From Deltaproteobacteria bacterium (GTDB lineage Bacteria; Myxococcota_A; Polyangia; Polyangiales; Ga0077539): 64,000 bases of DNA. Positions 17,795 through 26,060 of this stretch are shown here, piece after piece. The translations under genes and the position numbers were made by a program. The notes beneath the pieces were generated by a model. It saw only the letters and a list, made by a program, of their open reading frames with translations, did no database searches and was not told the origin of the DNA. The DNA is taken from NCBI GenBank assembly GCA_016218725.1, contig JACRDB010000059.1, positions 62,001 to 126,000 on the forward strand. The letters run 5' to 3'. Position 1 is the first letter of the stretch, and each line of letters opens with the position of its first letter.

Positions 17795-19515
17795 GGTCCC
17801 CCTCCCGGCGCCCACCGAGGCAGTTGCCACGAGCGCACCGGGCGCAGGGCGCCTTCCGAGAACACTCCCAGGAGCTCCGAGCCCGCGCGGAAGGTGGTCC
17901 CCAGGAGGTACACGTCGCTCTGCAGGGAGCGTCCGACCAGTACGGGTCCGCCGAAGCGACAGCCCGACAGCACCAGCGGGGCGTCGAGGGGTGTGCCCTC
18001 CCAGCGGACCGTGGGCACCCGCACCGCGACCGCGCCCAGGGTGTTGTTGGCCGCCACGCCCAGCAGCACCACCGGGCGCGTCAGAGCCCCATCCCGCAGC
18101 GTGTCTCGCATCCTGCGCCACAGGAGCATCGGGCTCTGGGACACCACCCCGAGCATCGTGAGCGAAGGGTGCAGCTCGTACTGCAAGGGGTCCCACCCCT
18201 CGTACTCTCGACGCACCAGCGAGGGGTCCTCCAGCAGCACATCGGGGCGGTCGTCGGCCCGCTCCGCCACCGCCGTGCTGTCCTCGGCGAGGCTGCTCTG
18301 GATCACGAAGCTATTGAGGAGCACCCGGCCCCCTACGGCCCATAGCCACGCCGTCGGCTCCCCGGGGCGGTCCTCCGCCGGGTAGGTGATCCCGCCCGCG
18401 CAGTCGTGGAACTGGACGCTCACGCTCTCGGCGGCGTCCACCTCCACCACCCGCCGCGCTCCCTCCAGCGCCGCGCCCTGTCGCTCGGCGCCCTTCTTCT
18501 CCAGTCGACACTCCTGGAAGAGCACCCGCGTCAGGGGCTGCGGCGGCGGCCTCCCCAGCACACTCCGAGGCGTCTGGACCCGCACCACCGCCCTGCTCCC
18601 TCCGTTGAAGGAACAACGCCGAAAGGTGAAGATTCGCCCCGGGTGCGTCCCCAGAGGCTCGACCCGGTCGTTCTCCCACAGCACCGTGTAGGCCGCCGCA
18701 ACGCCGCCCGCGGCCGTGGGATCGCCACCCTCAAAGGTCACCTGTTCGATCACGCCGGTGACGCCTCCCACCAGGCGAAGGAGCGCCCGGGGCACCTCCC
18801 CGCCACCCAGGAGCGCGATGGACGCCCCACGGAGGTCGGGCGTCGCAGCGCCCGAAATCCCCCGCAGCACGATGCCGCCGGTCGCACGCGCTCCGTCGAT
18901 GTCCAACCCTCCGCGGACATCGTAGTTCGAGTTGAGCACCACGGGCAGCGGGCCCGGTCGCTCCTCCGACAGGTCCGCGAAGGCCGCGTCGAAGCACGCC
19001 TGGAGCCCGATGGTGTCGTCGTACCGCAGCCCCGCCTCGCCCCCCTCGCCGCCGCCTCCGCCGATCGCCCCGAACCACTCGGGATACACCGCCTCCTGCG
19101 CCTCGAAACGAAGGTGGACGTTGGAGAGGACCTCCCGTCGGCGCCGGTCGTTCCAGGGGACCGGGTCCCTCGTCCGCACAGTCTCCCGCGGGCCGTACCC
19201 GAAGATGTGCTGGACCTCTGCGTCGATCCACCCGCGGATCACAAGCGGCTGCTCCGGGATCAACCGACCACCTGGACCAAACATCAGCGTGACGTTGGTT
19301 GGGATGGTGTGAGGCGTCCCCAACCGATAGGCGCCAGCAGGAATGAAGATCACACCCCCAGCGCCTTCTAGCGCAGAGAGCGCTCCGGCGAGGAAGTCAT
19401 CTGCGGGAATCTCCCCGGCCCGAACCCCCGCGCGCACGACCTCCGTCAGGTCCGCACGCCGAAGACTCTGTCCGATATTCTGAAGCGACGATCCCAACTC
19501 GATTTCCATGCTCAT
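17791..19515 (-). CDS. Right-handed beta-helix protein B
   Basis: 574 aa, a paralogue of its neighbours. The N-terminal helix is followed by GGVIFIPAGAYRLG, NVTLMFGPGGRLIPEQP, and YPEWFGAIGGGGGEGGEAG with a D-rich loop (LRYDDTIGLQACFDAAF). This is the same order of elements as in the two paralogues, then a long beta-helix-like body. It starts 40 bp downstream of the FG-GAP lipoprotein gene and overlaps the next gene by ATGA. No signal peptide is visible, so export, if any, would need another route. Role unknown; a surface-decoration or polysaccharide-binding role is inferred from fold and neighbours. Confidence 0.75.
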   Translation of the reverse strand: MSMEIELGSSLQNIGQSLRRADLTEVVRAGVRAGEIPADDFLAGALSALEGAGGVIFIPAGAYRLGTPHTIPTNVTLMFGPGGRLIPEQPLVIRGWIDAEVQHIFGYGPRETVRTRDPVPWNDRRRREVLSNVHLRFEAQEAVYPEWFGAIGGGGGEGGEAGLRYDDTIGLQACFDAAFADLSEERPGPLPVVLNSNYDVRGGLDIDGARATGGIVLRGISGAATPDLRGASIALLGGGEVPRALLRLVGGVTGVIEQVTFEGGDPTAAGGVAAAYTVLWENDRVEPLGTHPGRIFTFRRCSFNGGSRAVVRVQTPRSVLGRPPPQPLTRVLFQECRLEKKGAERQGAALEGARRVVEVDAAESVSVQFHDCAGGITYPAEDRPGEPTAWLWAVGGRVLLNSFVIQSSLAEDSTAVAERADDRPDVLLEDPSLVRREYEGWDPLQYELHPSLTMLGVVSQSPMLLWRRMRDTLRDGALTRPVVLLGVAANNTLGAVAVRVPTVRWEGTPLDAPLVLSGCRFGGPVLVGRSLQSDVYLLGTTFRAGSELLGVFSEGALRPVRSWQLPRWAPGGGP

Positions 19516-19555
19516 GCAGGTCTCCCAATTGCCTCACGGCTGACATCCTGACAAC

Positions 19556-21424
19556 TCAGTGGATAGCCTCGCCAAACGTCGTCCCGAGCGCTGGAGCCAC
19601 GAGAACTGTCGAGGCACCGAGTCCCTTGGCCGAACCGAGCCGGATGGTTAATCCTATTGAGTAGCCCCCACTGTATACCGGTCCAGCGACGAGATCCTCC
19701 ACACCGTCACCATTGACATCGCTTCGAATTGTCACGCCACGACCGAAGTAGCCACCCCCTGGCGGCGGAGCGAGGATCGCATTCGGAGTGGGAGAGATGC
19801 GTCCGTCAGTCGCGAGGAAGACATAGACTCGACCAGGTCCATCGAACTCAGTACGAGGCTCCAAGGGAGCTGTCGGCGCTCCCACCGCCAGGTCCGACAG
19901 ACCATCTCCGTCGAGGTCGCCGCCAGAGGAGGATCCATCGCCGAAATAGGGGACGCCCCGCTCGGGCGCACTGACCTCTTGAACCAGGTTGACCTCCCTC
20001 CGGCCGTGGGTGCCTCTGACTACTCCAACTGAATTGCCGACCGAAAACCAGGCGTCCGCCACGCCATCGCCGTCCAGATCTCCCAGAGGGTGGAGGTAAC
20101 CTCGCAGGGTCCGGCCTCCCACCACCGGGAAGGCCGCGGATGCAGGCCAATCGCCCACGTACCTCTCGCCACCCCAGTAGATTGACATTAAGACCATCTC
20201 ACTCGCCATGATCGTTTGAAAGTCGTCGAAGCCATCATGATCCAGGTCGCGGAGAGAGGAAGCGCCATACGAGTCAAGGGGGAAGAAGGCCCTCGCCCCG
20301 CGATCTGAAAGGCCCTCGATGCTGCCCAGGAAGACGAGATAGTTTCCGTAGGATGTCGTGACGAGGTCTGAGAATCCGTCGCCGTTGACATCACCATGGT
20401 CAGCATGCCCAGGGAAGGCGCGCTCGCATAGGACATCGGCGACGATGTGATCGGGGCGATTGGGGAGCCGGCCACGGGTGCCATAGAAGATCCACAGGTT
20501 GCGGTAACCCGAAGAACCATACGAATGGACTATCCAGTCGCCTAGACCATCTCCATTGAAGTCTCCCCCTGTATCGACGTAGAATTGGATTCCGTCAGTA
20601 GTGTTGTTGGTTGGCGTTTCGATGTCCGACGCAGGGGTCGGGAGGAGTCCCACTGAAGAGCCCGTATACACATATAGATGTGCAGGACCAGGACACCGGT
20701 CTGGACCGCGCTGAAGGCGAGATGTGACAACGATGTCATCGTAGCCATCGCCATTGAAGTCGTGGAGTCCCCCCCAGGCGGTGTCCACGCCGCGGTCCCT
20801 CGATCCGACAGCGAACTCCCAGGTGTGCGACGCCCCACTCTCGACACCGTCGGGGTAGAGCGCGAAGGCCCGCCAGAAGACAACGCCCCGGCCCAGCGCC
20901 ACCGGCACGCGCACGCGATCGGTGGTGCTCCTCAAGGTCTGGAGCACCCGCGTGCAGGGTCGGTCCTGGCACAGCTCCACGCGCGTTCCGACGCTCCCCG
21001 ACGGCGCGACCCAGTGCAGCGTCGGCCGCAGCGTCATCGAACGCGTTACGCTCCCAGGGGCGATCAGGCGCGGCCTCGCACGGCCTCCTGGACCCTCCTC
21101 TGGGCGCCGGAACACCCTCGTGGACGGGATGCACGCCACGCCGTCGACAAACACCGCAGGTGTGTCGAAGAACATGCACGTATCCGCGGCCACGCTGTCT
21201 TCATCGACATCGCCGTCCAGGGCATCGCGCCTGGCCCCGGCGTCCGGCCTACCTTGGTCCATGGCGATTGCGCTGTCAGGAACCTCTGTATCCTCTGGGA
21301 GCGCACTTGCGTCCCCCGGGGGAGTACCTGCATCATGGACGCCAGGTGGCGGCGCTGCACAGCCAACCATGACGACCGCGGTGCCGAGGCGGAGGTGTCC
21401 GCACTGACAGCGGGTTGCTCTCAT
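19556..21424 (-). CDS. FG-GAP/VCBS-repeat lipoprotein
   Basis: 622 aa. The N-terminus ends in a lipobox (VVMVGC), followed by a Cys- and Asp-rich linker. The C-terminal two thirds contain at least seven calcium-binding FG-GAP type loops: DFNGDGYDD, DFNGDGLGD, DVNGDGFSD, DLDHDGFDD, DLDGDGVAD, DLDGDGLSD and DVNGDGVED. That predicts a seven-bladed integrin-like propeller on the cell surface. Its ATG overlaps the stop of beta-helix gene A (ATGA), placing it inside the beta-helix operon. The DNA is visibly less GC-rich than its neighbours. Probably an adhesion or ligand-binding lipoprotein. Confidence 0.85.
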   Translation of the reverse strand: MRATRCQCGHLRLGTAVVMVGCAAPPPGVHDAGTPPGDASALPEDTEVPDSAIAMDQGRPDAGARRDALDGDVDEDSVAADTCMFFDTPAVFVDGVACIPSTRVFRRPEEGPGGRARPRLIAPGSVTRSMTLRPTLHWVAPSGSVGTRVELCQDRPCTRVLQTLRSTTDRVRVPVALGRGVVFWRAFALYPDGVESGASHTWEFAVGSRDRGVDTAWGGLHDFNGDGYDDIVVTSRLQRGPDRCPGPAHLYVYTGSSVGLLPTPASDIETPTNNTTDGIQFYVDTGGDFNGDGLGDWIVHSYGSSGYRNLWIFYGTRGRLPNRPDHIVADVLCERAFPGHADHGDVNGDGFSDLVTTSYGNYLVFLGSIEGLSDRGARAFFPLDSYGASSLRDLDHDGFDDFQTIMASEMVLMSIYWGGERYVGDWPASAAFPVVGGRTLRGYLHPLGDLDGDGVADAWFSVGNSVGVVRGTHGRREVNLVQEVSAPERGVPYFGDGSSSGGDLDGDGLSDLAVGAPTAPLEPRTEFDGPGRVYVFLATDGRISPTPNAILAPPPGGGYFGRGVTIRSDVNGDGVEDLVAGPVYSGGYSIGLTIRLGSAKGLGASTVLVAPALGTTFGEAIH

Positions 21425-23343
21425 AGGACAAAGAGCCGAGAGGCTCCCCGCCGGAGCTGGATCCCGCCAAAGCGCAGACCCGCGGGCGTCGAGACCCACG
21501 CCGCCCGAGAGAACGTGGTCCCCATGCAGTAGACGTCGCCTGCCTCGGGCCCCGCGACCACGCGCCCGTCGAAGTGACAGCCAACGAGGACCAGGGAGGG
21601 TGCCCAGCGGCCGGGCCCCGGGAGGTTCCACTCGACAGCGGGCACGGCCCCGATCGTGAAGGCGCCCCGGGCGTCCGCGTTGCGCTGCTGGACGTTTTCG
21701 AGTACCACGTTGCCCTCGGCGGTCCCCGCTTCAAGCAACTGCCTCGCGGGATTGCTCGGGTCGAAGGACGCCAGGAACCTCCGGGAGGAGGTCTGGCAGT
21801 CACGAACAAGCAGGCTCCCGGTCGCGACACTGTTCAACAGCAGCCGATGCTCGGGCGTGCTCTTCTCCGTAGATAACCTCCGGAGGTAGACGCGCAGCAC
21901 CGTGGACGGAGGAGGCACGACCTCCCCCGGGCCGAAGACCACCGTGGGAGGGTCCAGGCCGAGGAAGATGTCGCAGCCTGCGCCCGTGGAGAAGAACGAA
22001 GGTCCCCGTGGGTCGAGCGGCACCGGTCCCGCCTGGATCGGAAGCTTGCCCTTTGGGAGCGTGCCCGTGGCGCTGTTGGCGAAGCGGCAGCCCTCGACCT
22101 CCAGGGCGCCAGCGTTGAGCTGGATCATGGCCCTGGCGCGGCCTGTGAAGAGGCACCCGAGGAACTGCATCGGCACGGCGTTCGCGGCCTGGAGGAGCAC
22201 TCCTCCCGCGGTGGGCGCGTCGTCGGTTCCTTCGCTCACCTCGATCTGGCAGCACTCCAGCCGCAAGAGGGAGAAGTCCTGGGTGTTGGGGGTCAGTACG
22301 AAGGACCGCCCCGCAGGTGGAGCGCCGAGCTCTCGACCCACGCTCACCACGGTCCGGACCGTGACGGGCATGCCTCCGAGGTTCTGGATCTCCGCCTGGC
22401 GCAGAGACCCGGCGGCCGGACCCACCGCGACCTGCCAGCTCGTCGCACCTCTGGCAACACACTGCCGAACGCCGCAGCTCTGGTGGTTGCTGCCCTCGTC
22501 GCTCGCCGCGAGGTGGAGCGCGATGGGCGCCGAGCCGTCTCCATCGAGGGTGAGGTCCTCCAGGAGCCATCCCTGGCCCGCCTCTACGGAGAGCACCGCC
22601 GCGCTGGCCCCACCCGGCGGCCCAAGCCACCGGAGCCCCGAAGCAGGTGCTCCGCCAGGGCCTACGCCCGGTGGCGCCGTGCCTCGGAGCCAGAGGCCGT
22701 TGCCAGAGAAGATCGGCGCCGCGCCTGGCCGCGGAGCTGGATCAAAGGGTGAACGCCCGAGCAAGAGCGTCGTCGAGGTTCGGTACAGGCCCGAGAGCGT
22801 GACGGGGATGGGGCTGCGATGCCTCCCCACGTTTGCGCTTCGGGGTGCGTGGAATGCCGCGTCCATCGCGAGCTGGAGCGCCCGCCCGGAGTCCTCTCCG
22901 GGCCGCGCTCCCCACCACTCCGGGAGGACCTCCCGGAGGCGATTGCCGGTGAGCCGAACCCTCGCTACGGCGCTCCCTTCGCCGCGGCATTCGAAGATGC
23001 GTTGGAGTCCCGCGAGGATGTCCCCTTCTATCTCGATAACGACCTCGGGGTCGAGGACGAAGCGTGCTCCAGGGTCGAACCACAAGGTCACCGTGGAGGG
23101 CACATAGAGCGCCACCGGCCCCAGGCTCCCCGGTTGGGTGCTCCCCGTGGCCGCGAAGTAGTACTCGCCGGCTGGGAGGAACAGCGTGCCGGTCCCGGCG
23201 TCCAGCGGGACGCTCTCCGCAGGTGCGGCGGCCCTCACCGCAGCCCGGAGCCAGGTGGTGGCGTCGCTCCCCGCCGCGGGCCGGTCGGCCTGCGCGCCGA
23301 GGTTGACGAAGCCGGCGACTGCGTTCGCCGCGAGAGCGCCCAT
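21421..23343 (-). CDS. Right-handed beta-helix protein A
   Basis: 640 aa from the ATG at 23343. Early residues contain GTLFLPAGEYYF, a strand VTLWFDPGARFVLDP, then LPEWWGARPGEDSGRALQLA, the same module as its two paralogues. The remainder is rich in short beta turns with Asn/Cys/Gly ladders (LEVEGCRFANSA, SLLVRDCQTSSR), consistent with a parallel beta-helix. The C-terminus (VYCMGTTFSRA...) aligns with that of protein B (VYLLGTTFRAG). It overlaps the FG-GAP lipoprotein gene by ATGA and begins 29 bp after the small gene ahead of it. Function unknown. Confidence 0.75.
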   Translation of the reverse strand: MGALAANAVAGFVNLGAQADRPAAGSDATTWLRAAVRAAAPAESVPLDAGTGTLFLPAGEYYFAATGSTQPGSLGPVALYVPSTVTLWFDPGARFVLDPEVVIEIEGDILAGLQRIFECRGEGSAVARVRLTGNRLREVLPEWWGARPGEDSGRALQLAMDAAFHAPRSANVGRHRSPIPVTLSGLYRTSTTLLLGRSPFDPAPRPGAAPIFSGNGLWLRGTAPPGVGPGGAPASGLRWLGPPGGASAAVLSVEAGQGWLLEDLTLDGDGSAPIALHLAASDEGSNHQSCGVRQCVARGATSWQVAVGPAAGSLRQAEIQNLGGMPVTVRTVVSVGRELGAPPAGRSFVLTPNTQDFSLLRLECCQIEVSEGTDDAPTAGGVLLQAANAVPMQFLGCLFTGRARAMIQLNAGALEVEGCRFANSATGTLPKGKLPIQAGPVPLDPRGPSFFSTGAGCDIFLGLDPPTVVFGPGEVVPPPSTVLRVYLRRLSTEKSTPEHRLLLNSVATGSLLVRDCQTSSRRFLASFDPSNPARQLLEAGTAEGNVVLENVQQRNADARGAFTIGAVPAVEWNLPGPGRWAPSLVLVGCHFDGRVVAGPEAGDVYCMGTTFSRAAWVSTPAGLRFGGIQLRRGASRLFVL

Positions 23344-23372
23344 GGAAGACCCTCCGTCGCTGGAGTGTGCTC

Positions 23373-23759
23373 CTAGAAGGTCTTGCGTCGCAGGATCATC
23401 TGGACGCTGACGGTGGCCTTGCTGTTGCCCCCTGCGGGCTTGACCCACCAGCGCAGGTAGCGCAGGAAGGCGTTGGTCACCGGGGTCGGGAGGCTGATGA
23501 GGGAGTAGCCCTCGGCGGTCACCGTGGCCTCCCCCAGCTTGAGCCAGGACGAGTTGGGGGCGCCCACGGTGAGGTCGTCCAGCTCGTTCTGCGTGGAGGT
23601 GTAGAACTCGAACTTCACGTTGGTGGCGTCCAGCTTGCTGACATACAGCAGCACATCCGCATAGTCCCACTGGAGGACATCCAGGGCCTTGCTGATGTCC
23701 AGCCGGATGCCATTGGCGTCCTGGACGTGAAGGTTTGAGATCAGCGTCACCAGCTCCAT
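23373..23759 (-). CDS. Small beta-rich protein heading the beta-helix operon
   Basis: 128 aa from an ATG preceded by GGGAGGAG. It has alternating strands (VKFEFYTSTQNELDD, SWLKLGEATVTAEGYSL) and ends in a basic VQMILRRKTF. The chemistry and the order of elements recall the two small proteins encoded at 24805 and 25196, but I would not call them homologous on inspection alone. No signal peptide. The 16-bp shared motif lies 91 bp upstream on the coding strand. First gene of the operon that continues to 16268. Confidence 0.7.
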   Translation of the reverse strand: MELVTLISNLHVQDANGIRLDISKALDVLQWDYADVLLYVSKLDATNVKFEFYTSTQNELDDLTVGAPNSSWLKLGEATVTAEGYSLISLPTPVTNAFLRYLRWWVKPAGGNSKATVSVQMILRRKTF

Positions 23760-23850
23760 GGCAAGCACTCCCGCTCCTCCCGCTTCCTGGTGGACCATCC
23801 ACCATCGGCGAGGTGAAGGAACTGTGACACCGCCCCCACTTCCCGTGAAT

Positions 23851-23866
23851 GGTACCCCAGGGAGGG
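23851..23866 (-). promoter_or_regulatory. Shared regulon motif, copy 1 (beta-helix operon)
   Basis: CCCTCCCTGGGGTACC on the minus strand, 91 bp before the start codon at 23759. It is identical over 16 bp to copies at 23929 and 24704, each in the direction of the gene it precedes. Likely an operator or promoter element. Confidence 0.7.
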
Positions 23867-23928
23867 CAACGGAGACCGCCAGAACCGGCCCGAGCGCTGC
23901 GATCTCCACGAGAGGGACCCGAAACCCA

Positions 23929-23944
23929 CCCTCCCTGGGGTACC
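23929..23944 (+). promoter_or_regulatory. Shared regulon motif, copy 2 (regulator gene)
   Basis: CCCTCCCTGGGGTACC on the plus strand, 31 bp before the ATG of the LuxR-type regulator at 23976. The close position suggests autoregulation, possibly with the site overlapping the promoter. Confidence 0.7.
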
Positions 23945-23975
23945 ACGCCCGCGCACCGACTCCCGGGAGGCGGCC

Positions 23976-24645
23976 ATGACCGATGAAGAGTTCCTTGTGT
24001 TCTCGTCCGACAGGCCCCGCTGTCAGCGCTTCCAACGCCTCCTCGCGTCCTTCCACCCATGTGTCCTCGCGCACTCATGGTCTATGGCACATAATTTGCT
24101 TGTAGGGGGGGGGCCGCGTGTGGGCGGGGTGTCTTGTGGATGGGAGCCTTGAGCGCAGGACGCCCACGGAGGTGTTGGGATGCTTCCGCGCGGTGACCCG
24201 GGAGGCGCCCGCGCTGGTGCTCCTGGAGCTGCCCGCGTCGTCCGAGATCGAGGCCGTGTTCGCGCTCCATGCCACCGCCATTCTGCCACGGAACGCCAGT
24301 GACGCGAGCCTCCTGCGCTTCTTCACCGACTGCCGCCTGCGGCGCACCCCCGAGGAGCGCCTGGCCTCTTCGCTTCGGGCCTTGCGGCGGCGCTACCAGC
24401 TCACCCAGGCGGAGGAACAGATCGTCTCGCGCGCGCTCTGGGGCGCGTCCCGGGAGGCCATCGCGGAGACGAGGGGCACCTCGTCCACCACGGTCAAGAA
24501 GCAGATCCGTGTCCTCCTCGCCAAGACCCCCTACCAGCACCTGCACCACCTCGCCCAGGACCTGCTCCTGGAGGCCCTCTTCGGCGGCGCCGCGGCGGCC
24601 AGGAGGAACGCCGCTCCACCGGGACCGCCTCGCATGGTACCTTGA
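23976..24645 (+). pseudogene. LuxR/NarL-type response regulator, frame split at a G9 tract
   Basis: An ATG at 23976 (GGGAGG just upstream) opens a frame with MTDEEFLVFSSDRPRCQ... that runs into nine Gs at 24105-24113 and then stops. Removing one G joins it to the open frame that follows and yields a 222-aa protein. Its first half looks like a degenerate receiver (strand 1 at EFLVFSSD; GCLVDGSL with Asp 55 in the phosphoacceptor position). The second half is a LuxR-type HTH (YQLTQAEEQIVSRAL..., STTVKKQIRVLL). As written, only an N-terminally cut product from a GTG at 24118 could be made. It lies between two divergent operons that share its upstream motif and is their likely regulator. Alternatives: phase-variable gene, recent mutation, or a homopolymer sequencing error. 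Confidence 0.75.
24105..24113 (+). repeat. Homopolymeric G9 tract inside the regulator gene
   Basis: Nine Gs in a row. With eight the regulator frame is continuous; with nine it is interrupted. Confidence 0.9.
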
Positions 24646-24651
24646 GGAGGG
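24636..24651 (-). promoter_or_regulatory. Degenerate copy of the shared motif
   Basis: On the minus strand this reads CCCTCCTCAAGGTACC: the two 6-base halves of the motif match and the central four differ. It overlaps the stop codon of the regulator and may be a weak or decayed site. Confidence 0.35.
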
Positions 24652-24703
24652 CACCGGAGAGGCCCGCCGAGGGAAGTACCCGGAGAACGCCCGGGTCCTG
24701 GCA

Positions 24704-24719
24704 CCCTCCCTGGGGTACC
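24704..24719 (+). promoter_or_regulatory. Shared regulon motif, copy 3 (small-protein/DUF4838 operon)
   Basis: CCCTCCCTGGGGTACC on the plus strand, 85 bp before the ATG at 24805. The spacing is similar to that of copy 1 (91 bp). Confidence 0.7.
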
Positions 24720-24804
24720 CTACCGGGGGCCACCCTCGAAGATCATACTCCGTTGCACCGTGCCCGAGCGGCTCTTCGCGGTGGGCGGTGAAAGGAACGG
24801 GGCG

Positions 24805-25167
24805 ATGCGGCGATACAACCAGACCGTCTACCGTGACGGCGTGGACGGCACCACGGAGCAGTTCACGAGCGCCACCCACAACGAGCTCCTGGGCTCTGCG
24901 GACGTGTTCATTCTCCAGTGGCGGGGGACCAGGGTGGGCGGGACGGCCCCGAAGGTGACGGTGGTGCTCTACGGCTCGGACAACGGCACGGACTGGATCA
25001 ACCGGGAGACGCTGGTCAACCTGGCCACGCTCACGGCGGGGCAGCTGAACACCGGTGTAGCCGAGAGCACCACGAAGACCATGGCCTTCGCTCGGCTCGG
25101 GATCTCGCTCACGGGGACCCTGCCCACGGCGGACATCGAGGTGATCGTGTGCGGTCGAGACGCCTGA
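24805..25167 (+). CDS. Small beta-rich protein, tandem paralogue 1
   Basis: 120 aa from an ATG with an AAAGGAAC sequence upstream. It matches the next gene through MR.YN, LG.AD...QWR.T.VGGT, LYGS.NG.DWI.RETLVN and a final DIEV.VCGRD. The pattern of strands suggests a compact beta sandwich. There is no signal peptide and no recognisable catalytic motif. It heads the plus-strand operon that continues through the DUF4838-like gene. An ORF extension upstream to about 24763 is possible but would lose the ribosome-binding site. Confidence 0.75.
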   Translation: MRRYNQTVYRDGVDGTTEQFTSATHNELLGSADVFILQWRGTRVGGTAPKVTVVLYGSDNGTDWINRETLVNLATLTAGQLNTGVAESTTKTMAFARLGISLTGTLPTADIEVIVCGRDA

Positions 25168-25195
25168 GAGACGGCGTAGGAGGACAAGGAGAACC

Positions 25196-25567
25196 ATGCG
25201 AAAGTACAACTTCCCGGCCTTTCATGACCTCTGGGAGGGCCCCAACGAGCGCTACAGCACCGCCGAGTTCAACGACCGGCTGGGCACCGCGGACCAGCTC
25301 GTGTTCCAGTGGCGCGCCACCAAGGTCGGCGGCACGGTGCCCACGCTTACGATCACCCTCTACGGGTCCAACAACGGCGCCGACTGGATCCTTCGAGAGA
25401 CCCTGGTCAATGGCACGGCCCTCAACCTCGGGGTGCTCAACACCGGCGCCGCCCAGAGCAGCACACGGTTGATGGCCTTCAATCGCATCGGGGTCTCCAT
25501 GGCGGGCCCGGGGGGACCCTCTGGCGACATCGAGGTGCTCGTGTGCGGGCGCGACACCGCAGGGTGA
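25196..25567 (+). CDS. Small beta-rich protein, tandem paralogue 2
   Basis: 123 aa with a good AAGGAG ribosome-binding site. It is a clear duplicate of the gene before it (MRKYN..., QWRATKVGGTVPTLTITLYG, DWILRETLVN, DIEVLVCGRD), with a longer glycine loop near the end (AGPGGPSGD). The gap between the two genes is 28 bp. Its stop overlaps the GTG of the next gene. Role unknown; a duplicated structural subunit is one possibility. Confidence 0.78.
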   Translation: MRKYNFPAFHDLWEGPNERYSTAEFNDRLGTADQLVFQWRATKVGGTVPTLTITLYGSNNGADWILRETLVNGTALNLGVLNTGAAQSSTRLMAFNRIGVSMAGPGGPSGDIEVLVCGRDTAG

Positions 25568-26058
25568 CCTGCGCCCCGGAGCCAGCCTTGAAGCCCTACG
25601 AGCGCATTCCCCCTGATGTCCGGTCGCTCTTCCGCGAGGTCGCGACCTACCAGGCAGCGCCCTGCGACGGCCGGGCCAACACCCCATGCGTCGAGGGCGC
25701 AGCCTGCGGGTGTGTTGCCTCGGGCGCATCCATGGCATCCGAGGAGGAGGTCCCGGGCGCGTTTGCATTGTCGTCGGCCCTGGGCCAAGCGTTGTCCGTT
25801 GGCCCCTATGGAGACACTGGCCTCCAAGGCTTTTCGACCGAAGTGCTTGCTGCCATCGAGGCCCTTCCCCCGGAGCTTGTGTTTGCTGCGCTGCGCGGCG
25901 TCGTCGCCTCCTACAGTCCGCGTGGGAAAGAGTCTGCAATGCCCCTTCTGGAGCAAGGAAGCCCTGAGCCGTCGACCACAAAGCCCTATGAGATCCTCCC
26001 GGAGGACCGGAAAGCAGGCCTGACGAGCGTGACTCAGTACCTCGGGAAGGTGGCGTAG
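25564..26058 (+). CDS. Hypothetical protein with an internal KPYE repeat
   Basis: 164 aa from a GTG that overlaps the preceding stop as GTGA; this overlap is why I chose the start. The segment KPYERIPPDVRSLFREVATY near the N-terminus recurs in weaker form near the C-terminus as KPYEILPEDRKAGLTSVTQY, so the two ends may form equivalent helices. A short Cys cluster (CDGRANTPCVEGAACGC) lies between them. Mostly helical, with no signal peptide. It sits 2 bp ahead of the DUF4838-like gene and is probably co-translated with the small paralogues. Not recognised. Confidence 0.65.
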   Translation: MTCAPEPALKPYERIPPDVRSLFREVATYQAAPCDGRANTPCVEGAACGCVASGASMASEEEVPGAFALSSALGQALSVGPYGDTGLQGFSTEVLAAIEALPPELVFAALRGVVASYSPRGKESAMPLLEQGSPEPSTTKPYEILPEDRKAGLTSVTQYLGKVA

Positions 26059-26060
26059 CC

